NCBI GenBank assembly: GCA_016550415.1
Contig: JABXGU010000736.1
Location: forward strand, 1-5,584
Direction of reading: 5' to 3'
Source of the DNA: an archaeon
GTDB lineage: Archaea; Asgardarchaeota; Hermodarchaeia; Hermodarchaeales; Hermodarchaeaceae
Length of the DNA: 5,584 nt
The position numbers were made by a program, and so were the translations under genes. Below are positions 1-5,584 of this stretch, one piece after another; within the stretch, counting starts at the first letter, position 1, and the number at the start of each line of letters is the position of its first letter. A model generated the notes under the pieces. The model searched no databases and had not been told where the DNA came from. It saw only the letters and a list, made by a program, of their open reading frames with translations.

Positions 1-814
1 CATCTTCGCTCGGAGTGCTGCTACTTTCCGTGTTGGTGTGGCTTTGGGGGCTGCAATTTCATACGCAAACCGACCGATCAGATGCTTATGGAAGTGACGA
101 TAAGTTACGGAACTATCAAATACTTCAAGTGCTTGAACTTCTCCTTCACTAATTACTGCAAGTCCAATCTGATGAGGGAGTGGTTGAATTTCTTTAATTA
201 CTGTGTGGATTTCCTTCGCTGCTTTCTGTTGCACCACACTCAACCGGGATGAGCTCTCTGCCTTATCTAGCAGGGGTTTACCTCCAATAGAGGTGCGTTT
301 GAGTTTTTCTCGATGCGCTTTCACCTTCATCCAGACGCGGTCCTGAGCAGCGACTTCACCTGCAATAGATGAACCTCGAACACCAGGTGAGGCTATCGTA
401 TAATGTTCGACATCAGTCATCAGACACTGGTACTGACGAATGGGATGAATTTCATGGGTACATCGGCAAGGTAATTCGACTTTGCTTTTGGGAGGTACAA
501 GATGACTCCCAACGATAATGCGCGATTGAGTTCCCTCTGCATGAACATCCATGCCTGCGATAAAAAGGACGGATTTCCTGGCGTTGTTTGTAACCCAGAC
601 AGCATCTATCCGTCCAGAATCTTGGAGCTCAATTAATTTTTGTTCAAGAGCTTCGTGGACTGTAATATACTCTCGAGGAAACTCCTCTCTATCAGTGAGT
701 ATGGGGATATAATGGGCATTTCCTACCGGAATAGGTTCTCCAAATTCGAAGGAATCAAAGGTGTTGATAAGGTCTGATAATTCCTGTTGTGTTTCGATTA
801 TTGCTTTTCACCAT
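1..814 (-). CDS. ARPP-1 (DUF6569)-like protein, 3' end beyond the window, start disrupted
   Basis: The minus-strand frame is open for 269 codons from 807 to base 1 and continues past the left edge. I recognise the ARPP-1/DUF6569 domain by its order of motifs. An early FGEPIPVGNAHYIPI strand (codons near 690-740) is followed by YITVHEALEQKLIEL. Next comes the core VLFIAGMDVHAEGTQSR, then SHLVPPKSKVELPCRC, corresponding to the family's LLLDGEEL..AKQNR and LVPA..IPVSC pattern. QDRVWMKV and GLAVISEGEVQALEVFD come last. The domain is nearly complete; an Ala/Pro/Thr-containing tail follows it. The family's biochemical role is not established as far as I know. No signal peptide or membrane segment is seen, so it is probably cytoplasmic. 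The start is a problem: an in-frame TGA stands at 810-808 and no ATG, GTG or TTG occurs until the ATG at 552-550, which would cut away conserved sequence. An ATG at 814-812 would fit perfectly if the AAAA run at 808-805 had one A fewer. It has its own promoter. The family call is by motif memory, not by search. Confidence 0.8.
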
Positions 815-856
815 TTCAATATGTAATCTGTAATTAAATTACATCTTTCATTGCAA

Positions 857-865
857 GTATAAAAG
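857..865 (-). promoter_or_regulatory. Archaeal TATA box for the ARPP-1-like gene
   Basis: On the minus strand the sequence reads AAAGCCTTTTATACTTG, a purine-rich BRE-like stretch followed by TTTTATAC. An archaeal start site about 25 bases downstream would fall near 833-837, leaving a leader of about 20 bases before the ATG at 814. The placement between the upstream gene's T-rich terminator and this gene supports independent transcription. Not verified experimentally. Confidence 0.6.
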
Positions 866-887
866 GCTTTGGTCTAAAGTTCATCTC

Positions 888-909
888 AAAATAAAAGAAT
901 GACAAAAAA
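888..909 (-). terminator. T-rich archaeal-type terminator after the SHOCT-like gene
   Basis: Twenty-two bases past the stop of the preceding gene, the minus strand has TTTTTT (909-904), then TTTT (896-893) and TTTT (891-888). No hairpin is visible before the T run, as expected for archaeal poly-T termination. It separates the upstream three-gene group from the ARPP-1-like gene. Confidence 0.55.
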
Positions 910-930
910 CCAGGAGGAAGGAGCGAGCAC

Positions 931-1737
931 CTATTCAGTATCACGAACAGCTTTTGCGAGGCGTTCAAGCAATTGATCCCGTTTACGTTCATAGAAGGCC
1001 TTGGTGACTTTGCCATCCTTATATTGGAGTTCCAGGGCTCCAAGAAGGTCCAACACGGCTTCTTTTTCAATTTCAGTTTCGGTGAGGAGACCCACCGGAG
1101 GCACATCTGAAGGTTCAGAGTTTTGGACCGCAGCTTGGCGATGCTGATAGATAGTGATTACTTCGGTTTCTAAATCATCAATTCGCGATTGAAACCGAGA
1201 TTCCGCCTCTTCTGGAGTCCTGGATGATGCAATCAAATCTTCATGAATAGCCATCGCCGTTGAACGATTTTTCAAAAGGGGGATTAACCAATCAGGTATA
1301 TTCGTGTGTGAGAGATCGACGTCGTCAATGTTATCCTTGGTTGGAATCAAGTCCTCTGACCGAGAGGAAGGTGGGTGGGATTCATGCTCCATGGGTGTAT
1401 ATGGGGGACGTCGCCATCTACGCGATCGACGGCGTAAACGGTCCCTATGTTTCCTTTGAAGGAGGTATAATACCCCATTGATGATGAGAATTGTTCCGAG
1501 GATTCCACTAATGAGAAGGAATATTATTCCAAACGCTAGCAGGGATAAGAACAGTTCGTAAATCGTATGTTGGTAGATGGAGGCAGAAAACAGGAGAAAT
1601 AGCCCACATATCAGACAGGTCAGGAAAATAAGGAAAAGGTAAATTCTGGATGAGATTCGGACCGGCAGACGACTGGGTGCTCTAATGGTTCGTGGATCTC
1701 TGCGGTAGAGCCCCAGAAAGCTTGTAATAACCTCCAA
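931..1737 (-). CDS. Two-helix membrane protein with C-terminal SHOCT-like domain
   Basis: 268 residues, function unknown. A basic N-terminal stretch (residues 11-31) precedes hydrophobic helix 1 (about 32-54) and, after a short loop containing SIYQHTIYE, a long helix 2 (about 62-93). Directly after it is a strongly basic patch (residues 95-110: RKHRDRLRRRSRRWRR). By the positive-inside rule both ends are then cytoplasmic. The middle (about 111-200) is polar and Ser/Pro rich, then helical. The last ~35 residues, including LLGALELQYKDGKVTKAFYE, match the SHOCT pattern (helix, short Gly-Lys turn, helix) that occurs at the C-termini of many archaeal and bacterial membrane proteins and is thought to mediate oligomerisation. 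The start is TTG at 1737-1735, the only standard start available, since an in-frame TAG lies four codons upstream and the next ATG is at residue 115, after both helices. The Shine-Dalgarno GGAGG ends only one base before this TTG, which is abnormally close. It follows the small membrane protein gene and is probably cotranscribed with it. Confidence 0.85.
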   Translation of the reverse strand: MEVITSFLGLYRRDPRTIRAPSRLPVRISSRIYLFLIFLTCLICGLFLLFSASIYQHTIYELFLSLLAFGIIFLLISGILGTILIINGVLYLLQRKHRDRLRRRSRRWRRPPYTPMEHESHPPSSRSEDLIPTKDNIDDVDLSHTNIPDWLIPLLKNRSTAMAIHEDLIASSRTPEEAESRFQSRIDDLETEVITIYQHRQAAVQNSEPSDVPPVGLLTETEIEKEAVLDLLGALELQYKDGKVTKAFYERKRDQLLERLAKAVRDTE

Positions 1738-1744
1738 ACCTCCA
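1729..1744 (-). repeat. Tandem 8-bp duplication creating two Shine-Dalgarno motifs at the start of the SHOCT-like gene
   Basis: TGGAGGTT occurs twice in direct succession on the minus strand, giving two GGAGG motifs (1743-1739 and 1735-1731). The TTG start at 1737-1735 straddles the repeat junction. The first GGAGG lies 1 base from the TTG and 10 bases from an in-frame ATT (1728-1726); the second lies 2 bases from that ATT. The duplication therefore makes the true initiation codon uncertain. Confidence 0.75.
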
Positions 1745-1802
1745 GGCTAACCTAGTCTTCTATCTACTTATTCTTTTGTTTGATTTTTGAATGCAATGTG
1801 TT

Positions 1803-2057
1803 CTAGGACCTAACGGCGCTTATATGGGCGAGTACTAAAATGAAGAGCTGTATTACGCTGATGTATATTGCTAAGAATCCGAGTAATCGTAAAAAACTGC
1901 CATAACTGATGAAATATGGACTATAGAAGGCTGCGAGATCTAAGAAATACCATCCAACCGTTAGACAAATGACAAAACCGCTTAGTAGTGCGAGAATAAT
2001 CCATGGATTAATACGCCTTTCAATTCGCGAATATACTATTTTAGCCTCTGATCTGAT
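1803..2057 (-). CDS. Small two-helix membrane protein without a standard start codon
   Basis: The minus-strand frame is open from an in-frame TAG at 2081-2079 down to the TAG at 1805-1803, and its translation is clearly that of a membrane protein. A basic head (SEAKIVYSRIERR) precedes helix 1 (PWIILALLSGFVICLTVGWY). A loop (FLDLAAFYSPYFISYGS) leads to helix 2 (from FLRLLGFLAIYIS to LFILVLAHI) and a short tail, SAVRS. No ATG, GTG or TTG occurs in the frame. GGAGG at 2071-2067 lies 9 bases before an in-frame ATC (2057-2055), giving 84 residues if that is used. Alternatively, an ATG at 2073-2071 is one base out of frame and stops after ten codons; a one-base deletion just after it would restore a slightly longer protein. 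It sits about 60 bases after the mannosidase stop and 65 bases before the SHOCT-like gene, same strand. Layout (basic head, helix, Tyr-containing loop, helix) resembles the N-terminal half of that neighbour, possibly a paralogous module. Function unknown; it may also be a recent pseudogene. Confidence 0.6.
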   Translation of the reverse strand: MRSEAKIVYSRIERRINPWIILALLSGFVICLTVGWYFLDLAAFYSPYFISYGSFLRLLGFLAIYISVIQLFILVLAHISAVRS

Positions 2058-2088
2058 TGCCTTCCGCCTCCATTCACTCTAGCTAATT

Positions 2089-2102
2089 AGTTTAATTAAA
2101 CT
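2089..2102. promoter_or_regulatory. 14-bp perfect AT-rich palindrome between mannosidase and small membrane gene
   Basis: AGTTTAATTAAACT is its own reverse complement and lies 15 bases past the mannosidase stop. It overlaps a second palindrome, CTAATTAG (2083-2090). Its TTTAATTAAA core is about 38 bases upstream of the proposed ATC start, so it could act as a TATA-like element for the small gene or as a dimeric regulator's operator. In AT-rich intergenic DNA a palindrome of this size could also be chance. Confidence 0.3.
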
Positions 2103-2116
2103 GTTTTCGTTTAGAC

Positions 2117-5080
2117 TTATTCCTTGATCTTTGAACTGCTCTGTAATTGCAGTTGAAGTGTGCGTATTTGAAAGGGGGAGAATGAGACCGTTATTCGGTT
2201 CGGGGTAGACTTTGCAAGAGAGATTGGCTTAAGTTGTCTTTCAGCTAAATTAACGAATGCAGCTTGCTTAATTGAAAACCTTGAAGTGATTTGGACTTTG
2301 GAGGAGCTGCCACTGGTTTCGTAGAAGCGTAGGATTGTGGAATCGTTTTGTTCACTCTTCTTCATGCAGCTGAAGGCATAGGTCCCAGGGGAAACCGAAA
2401 GGAAACTTTGGGAAGGCGGTAAATGACCTCCTGTATTCTTGTGTAATTGAATGGCTTTTAGAGGAGTGATATATTGTTGGACGTGTTGACGAGTAGTGTG
2501 GGTCTTCCAAGTTCCTAAATGAGGTATAATTGAGTAATTTGCATGATACTGTCCAAGGCATTGTGCTCCAGGTGTAGCCATTGGTGGACCAGCATGCCCC
2601 CGACGAGTTGTTAAGTCATCACGGGATAGCCAACCAATAGACCGGAGTAGTGTCAGGGCGATGGTGCGATTCGGATCTTCAAGGACTTCATATTCGGGGA
2701 GACCGCGGGTAGCGATTAGTAGGCCTTGTTTGCCATCGTTGACATCGAGGAAGGTTTGGAGGGCGTGAGTAGTGGTTGAATCTTCGAACCAGCCCATGGG
2801 TTTGCCGGGAACATTGGGCCGTTTGAGAATTGAAGTGAGATAGTAGTCTATCATCATGGGATACAGTTGGGCACCCCACTCCTGTGGAGCGGGTCCAAGG
2901 TTACGTTCGGTTACATGGAAAGGAGTATCTCCCCAAGCAGTATTTGTGTTGATACCTGTTGGAAAAAGAACTCGGAGTCGGTGATCTTTTAATGTGTTCT
3001 GGATGGTATGCTGAACATCAATCCGTGGTGAATTTGATGTAACTGTGATAAGAGTGTGGATTGAAAGAGGTGTTGTTTTCAAGCTGCGACGGGTTCGGGT
3101 TTTGTGGGCCATTTTGGGAACTTTGAGCTGTGTTTGAACTTCCAAGGTAACGGCAATTGGTCCTTCTTCATGAAGCAGGATCCTAGTTTGTATATTGTCG
3201 TGACTGGTTATTCGTTGATCTTGGTGAGGGGGGCAGTAATTATATTCGTCGCCTACATCGCCGGTGTCCTCCAACATCAAAACGTTACTATAAGTCTTTT
3301 TTGTGGGTTTATGATGCAGACTTAGGATCCCTGTTTTTTTAGATACCCGCAGCCGAATGAAGGAATTTTCGATGATATAGAATTCGCCTTTCAGCTGAAC
3401 CCGCAATTCGGATTTTTGTAGAAGGTTGGTATCTATCGGATCAGATGCTAGATAAAAGGTTGCATAGCCGAGGCTAGGAATGGCTTCTGCACAGAAGGTA
3501 ATCATGATTTGGCTTGTTTTGTCTTGTGGCTGTGGTTCTCCTTCATAGATTGGGGGAAGTGTGTGGACATCAAGTAGGGATTGAAGAATTGGATCTAGTT
3601 TGTGAGCTGTAATCATCTGGAATGGGATTTGCTCTCCCGTAGCTGTATACAGGGCTAGTTGGGATATTTTATCAGATGAGGCCGGGAGGTCGAGGAGAAC
3701 CCGGATCACATCCGTTGCATCCCATGGATGAGGATTAAAAACACGGAAGGTCACAATGGGAGATTGGCGAGTTTTGGTTGATGGACTTGAGTTCGTGTGT
3801 GTATTGATATAGTGGATAGCTTCGCCGAGGAGTTGATGCCCGAGTTGCTGGCTCCATGCAAAGCGGCGTTCCATGTCTTCATGTGTAGCATCTACACTAC
3901 AACCACAAATTGAATCATGCGGGTGATTCTGTAACAGAAGCTTCCATGCTCGCCGTAAAGGAACACATGGATATTTCGCCCCCAACCACCACGCAATGGT
4001 TGAAAAGGGTTCCACCCAACGTTCAAGTAATTGCTGAGTAGAGAAATTCAGTTGTTTCAGATACAAACGAGCTGAAAATACACCAGGGAGAATGGGGACA
4101 TACTTGCTGGCATGCTGTTCCCCATCAATAACAGGTAATTCCGCTAGTTTCACTTCATTTTCGATGATGTCGAAGTAATCCTTGAAGGTGCCATGCTGGA
4201 CAGTGACTTCCCTGAGTTCGTTGATAAAGTCTGCGAAGAGCTCATCAATGAAAGGACTCAGCTCATCCATTCCAGTTATTCCTTTTTCAATTGGGCTTTT
4301 TCCGTAAGTCCCCAGAAGTTGGGAAATAGTCCTGCCTTGTAGAATGTCACCTGAGTGGAACCGTTCGTTCAGATTATGTATCAATTTGGGGAGATGTGAT
4401 TGTGGGGGCAGATGGTCACTACCGTTCATCAGAAGGGCGGCAGAACTGGTCCCCCGCAGAGAAAGGACGTTTAGTGGCATAAGAACCTGTGCAAGTGCGG
4501 CATCTACTGAATCAGGCAGGTTCGCTGCAGTGGAGTAACTCGATCGTAAATGTACTAGGAGAACTTCTGACCCGTCTGGCGCTTGCCATCGGAGTTCAGT
4601 AGGGAGTGTTTTTCCATGGTCTTCTAGCCCACGCCACCAGATACTCTTGTCAATATCGAATCCTCGGAGGATTTGAGGAAGTTGTGCAATATGACCAAAG
4701 GCATCAGGCACATAACCGATTGCCATTACATCGCCAAATTCACTACCCGTCTGCTTGCCAAAGAGCAGATTCCGAATAAGCGATTCGCCGCTGACAAGGA
4801 ACTCATCAGCAAGTACATACCAAGGTCCAATCTGTATCCGATTCTGTTCAATGAGTTGCATGAGTCGATGACGATGTTCTGGCCGCAGTTCTAAATAATC
4901 CTCGAGGACGATGGTTTGACCATCCAGGTTGAATCGTAAATATTCTGAGTTGCTCTCCATCAATTCAATGAGTTGATCCAAGGTCTTCACTAGCAACCAT
5001 CGAAAATCCTCGAAGGGCAGATACCATTCCCGATCCCAGTGAGTGTGACTAACAAGAATTATTTTTCGAAGTGACGGCAT
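2117..5080 (-). CDS. Glycoside hydrolase family 38 alpha-mannosidase
   Basis: A 987-residue, apparently complete retaining alpha-mannosidase. The catalytic domain spans about residues 5-310. It opens with VSHTHWDREWY, whose H14 and D16 are expected zinc ligands. The nucleophile and third ligand is D126 in GYVPDAFGHIAQLPQIL. MNGSDHLPPQ (219-228) supplies D222, the likely acid/base by comparison with animal Golgi mannosidase II. The helical middle domain (about 325-425) carries the last zinc ligand H388 in NHPHDSICGCSVDATHEDM. The C-terminal beta-sandwich part follows, with EDTGDVGDEYNYCPP (604-618), FLDVNDGKQGLLIATRGLPEYEV (777-799) and LSRDDLTTRRGHAGP (818-832). All key residues are present. 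The N-terminus resembles bacterial GH38 enzymes of the Streptococcus pyogenes alpha-1,3-mannosidase/MngB type; 987 residues is modestly long for that group. No signal peptide is present, so it is cytoplasmic and probably trims imported or recycled mannosides; exact substrate (N-glycan-type oligosaccharide, mannosylglycerate or other) is not determined. The ATG has GGTGG six bases upstream. It is first in a possible three-gene transcript. Confidence 0.97.
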   Translation of the reverse strand: MPSLRKIILVSHTHWDREWYLPFEDFRWLLVKTLDQLIELMESNSEYLRFNLDGQTIVLEDYLELRPEHRHRLMQLIEQNRIQIGPWYVLADEFLVSGESLIRNLLFGKQTGSEFGDVMAIGYVPDAFGHIAQLPQILRGFDIDKSIWWRGLEDHGKTLPTELRWQAPDGSEVLLVHLRSSYSTAANLPDSVDAALAQVLMPLNVLSLRGTSSAALLMNGSDHLPPQSHLPKLIHNLNERFHSGDILQGRTISQLLGTYGKSPIEKGITGMDELSPFIDELFADFINELREVTVQHGTFKDYFDIIENEVKLAELPVIDGEQHASKYVPILPGVFSARLYLKQLNFSTQQLLERWVEPFSTIAWWLGAKYPCVPLRRAWKLLLQNHPHDSICGCSVDATHEDMERRFAWSQQLGHQLLGEAIHYINTHTNSSPSTKTRQSPIVTFRVFNPHPWDATDVIRVLLDLPASSDKISQLALYTATGEQIPFQMITAHKLDPILQSLLDVHTLPPIYEGEPQPQDKTSQIMITFCAEAIPSLGYATFYLASDPIDTNLLQKSELRVQLKGEFYIIENSFIRLRVSKKTGILSLHHKPTKKTYSNVLMLEDTGDVGDEYNYCPPHQDQRITSHDNIQTRILLHEEGPIAVTLEVQTQLKVPKMAHKTRTRRSLKTTPLSIHTLITVTSNSPRIDVQHTIQNTLKDHRLRVLFPTGINTNTAWGDTPFHVTERNLGPAPQEWGAQLYPMMIDYYLTSILKRPNVPGKPMGWFEDSTTTHALQTFLDVNDGKQGLLIATRGLPEYEVLEDPNRTIALTLLRSIGWLSRDDLTTRRGHAGPPMATPGAQCLGQYHANYSIIPHLGTWKTHTTRQHVQQYITPLKAIQLHKNTGGHLPPSQSFLSVSPGTYAFSCMKKSEQNDSTILRFYETSGSSSKVQITSRFSIKQAAFVNLAERQLKPISLAKSTPNRITVSFSPFQIRTLQLQLQSSSKIKE

Positions 5081-5129
5081 CCTAAACCACCCTACAAGGC
5101 AAGTTCAAAGTAAGATTGTGATTCCTTGG

Positions 5130-5137
5130 CTTATACT
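5130..5137 (-). promoter_or_regulatory. Candidate TATA box proximal to the mannosidase gene
   Basis: The minus strand reads AAGAGTATAAGCC, with GTATAA at 5136-5131. A start site about 25 bases further would be near 5107, giving a leader of about 27 bases before the ATG at 5080 that includes the GGTGG Shine-Dalgarno motif. The box is a moderate match only. Confidence 0.4.
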
Positions 5138-5281
5138 CTTGTGATATTCAGGGGCATAGAATCTGATTCAAAAATCATTGATTAATGCACAATTCACAAC
5201 GAGATTAATCACGCGTAGGCTCTGAAAGTTCAACTATCTTTTCATCAATACGTACAATCGTGCGAATTGCCAGCGTTTACA

Positions 5282-5292
5282 AGTATAATATT
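5282..5292 (-). promoter_or_regulatory. Strong TATA-like element far upstream of the mannosidase
   Basis: The minus strand reads AAAATATTATACTTG, and shares TTATACTTG with the TATA box before the ARPP-1-like gene. It is about 200 bases upstream of the mannosidase ATG, so if active it would give a leader of about 180 bases or drive a short unrecognised transcript. It also overlaps the broken frame described for 5205-5537. Confidence 0.3.
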
Positions 5293-5407
5293 TTAGTGCA
5301 ATGGTTTTTTCCACGCTGAAGGATTAATGATGCCAATAGTTTGTTAGTAATAACTCGTTCAATCAGGAGCTGTTCATGGACCTGAGTGGGTGGCTCGTAG
5401 GTTGTTG

Positions 5408-5428
5408 GAATCATGTGATTCATGATTC
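5408..5428. repeat. Inverted repeat GAATCATG-TGATT-CATGATTC
   Basis: Two perfect 8-base arms (5408-5415 and 5421-5428) flank a 5-base spacer; two further A-T pairs extend it beyond one G-A mismatch. The half-site GAATCAT recurs at 5531-5537, and a smaller TGATT-CAAA-AATCA hairpin lies at 5164-5177. No T run follows on either strand, so an operator for a dimeric regulator is more likely than a terminator; this is inference. Confidence 0.45.
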
Positions 5429-5584
5429 AAAGGTGCCGATGTTTTGTTTCACATCATAGATGGTGTAGTGTATTGAGAATGGCTTCTTTACTTATCCTAA
5501 ACCCTCTCTGCCTTTTAGTAGCCATGTTATGAATCATTGCTTGGTGGAGGCATCACTAAAGATGACACAACTCATTCAACCTCA

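Larger units (their letters stand above)
5205..5537 (-). pseudogene. Possible decayed small gene, one frame with three internal stops
   Basis: A single minus-strand frame of 110 codons contains protein-like pieces separated by TGA (5456-5454), TGA (5429-5427) and TAA (5279-5277). The first piece has MATKRQRGFRISKEAILNTL, a basic head running into a helix. The second, starting with an ATG at 5423, is a 48-residue open piece including YEPPTQVHEQLLIERVITNK. The last has AIRTIVRIDEKIVELSEPTRD. Three stops in 110 codons is only modestly fewer than chance, and I recognise no family, so this may be ordinary noncoding DNA. The 48-residue piece alone (5423-5277) could be a small gene but has no clear Shine-Dalgarno motif. 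Confidence 0.25.
5081..5584. other. Long upstream region with no intact gene
   Basis: About 500 bases with no convincing complete gene on either strand and no recognisable tRNA or other RNA gene. It holds candidate TATA elements (5130-5137 and 5282-5292, minus strand), an inverted repeat at 5408-5428 and a broken minus-strand frame at 5205-5537. Whether a gene begins to the right of the window cannot be judged. Confidence 0.5.

Noticed and set aside
808..810. TGA read as an amino acid (recoding) at the start of the ARPP-1-like gene
   Set aside because: Placing the TGA within coding sequence would need a TTG start two codons earlier; a one-base indel or downstream initiation is simpler, and no other gene here contains internal TGA.
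834..1106. Minus-strand 90-codon ORF overlapping the end of the SHOCT-like gene
   Set aside because: Another frame of a well-supported gene; it runs through the T-rich terminator and the TATA box.
3104..3325. Plus-strand ORFs inside the mannosidase, such as this 73-codon one
   Set aside because: They lie opposite conserved GH38 coding sequence and have no independent support.
5205..5423. Faint resemblance of LILQRGKNHCTKILYL to ribosomal protein S7
   Set aside because: It needs a gap and passes through a stop codon; the surrounding residues do not follow S7, so it is probably chance.
5376..5459. Plus-strand 27-codon ORF with AGGAG six bases before its ATG
   Set aside because: Very short, no recognisable features, lies opposite the minus-strand frame and across the inverted repeat; a single good Shine-Dalgarno match is not enough.
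5479..5532. Plus-strand hydrophobic mini-ORF beginning MASLLILNPLCLL
   Set aside because: Only 17 codons, looks like a signal peptide by chance, no supporting context.

Overview
The window most likely comes from an archaeal chromosome. Evidence for this is TATA-box-like elements upstream of the genes, poly-T termination without a hairpin, scattered Shine-Dalgarno motifs, and a two-helix membrane protein ending in a SHOCT-like tail. Asgard-type or related uncultured archaea would fit, but lineage assignment is inference. All recognisable genes lie on the minus strand, so the layout reads right to left.

From right to left: (1) 5081-5584 is a roughly 500-base stretch upstream of the first gene. 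It has no intact gene, but holds two TATA-like elements, a good 8-bp-stem inverted repeat and one reading frame with protein-like pieces broken by three stops. (2) 2117-5080 encodes a complete, cytoplasmic GH38 alpha-mannosidase of 987 residues with zinc ligands and nucleophile intact. (3) About 1803-2057 holds a small two-helix membrane protein of about 84 residues that has no ATG, GTG or TTG start and would be missed by ordinary gene callers. (4) 931-1737 encodes a 268-residue protein with two membrane helices, an Arg-rich juxtamembrane patch and a C-terminal SHOCT-like helical tail; its only standard start is a TTG placed awkwardly against a duplicated Shine-Dalgarno sequence. (5) A T-rich terminator lies at 888-909. 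(6) From about 807-814 to the left edge is a protein of the ARPP-1/DUF6569 type with its own TATA box; its reading frame runs off the window, and its expected ATG is out of frame by one base.

The mannosidase and the two membrane proteins are closely spaced, point the same way and have no visible terminator between them, so they may form one transcript. The mannosidase would act on alpha-mannosides inside the cell. No pathway link to the membrane proteins can be shown from sequence alone.

The most notable pattern is at the translation starts: three of the four genes lack a well-placed ATG/GTG/TTG in frame, yet have an AUU/AUC/AUA codon 6-10 bases after a Shine-Dalgarno-like motif. Single-base indels (biological or assembly errors) are the competing explanation for two of them.
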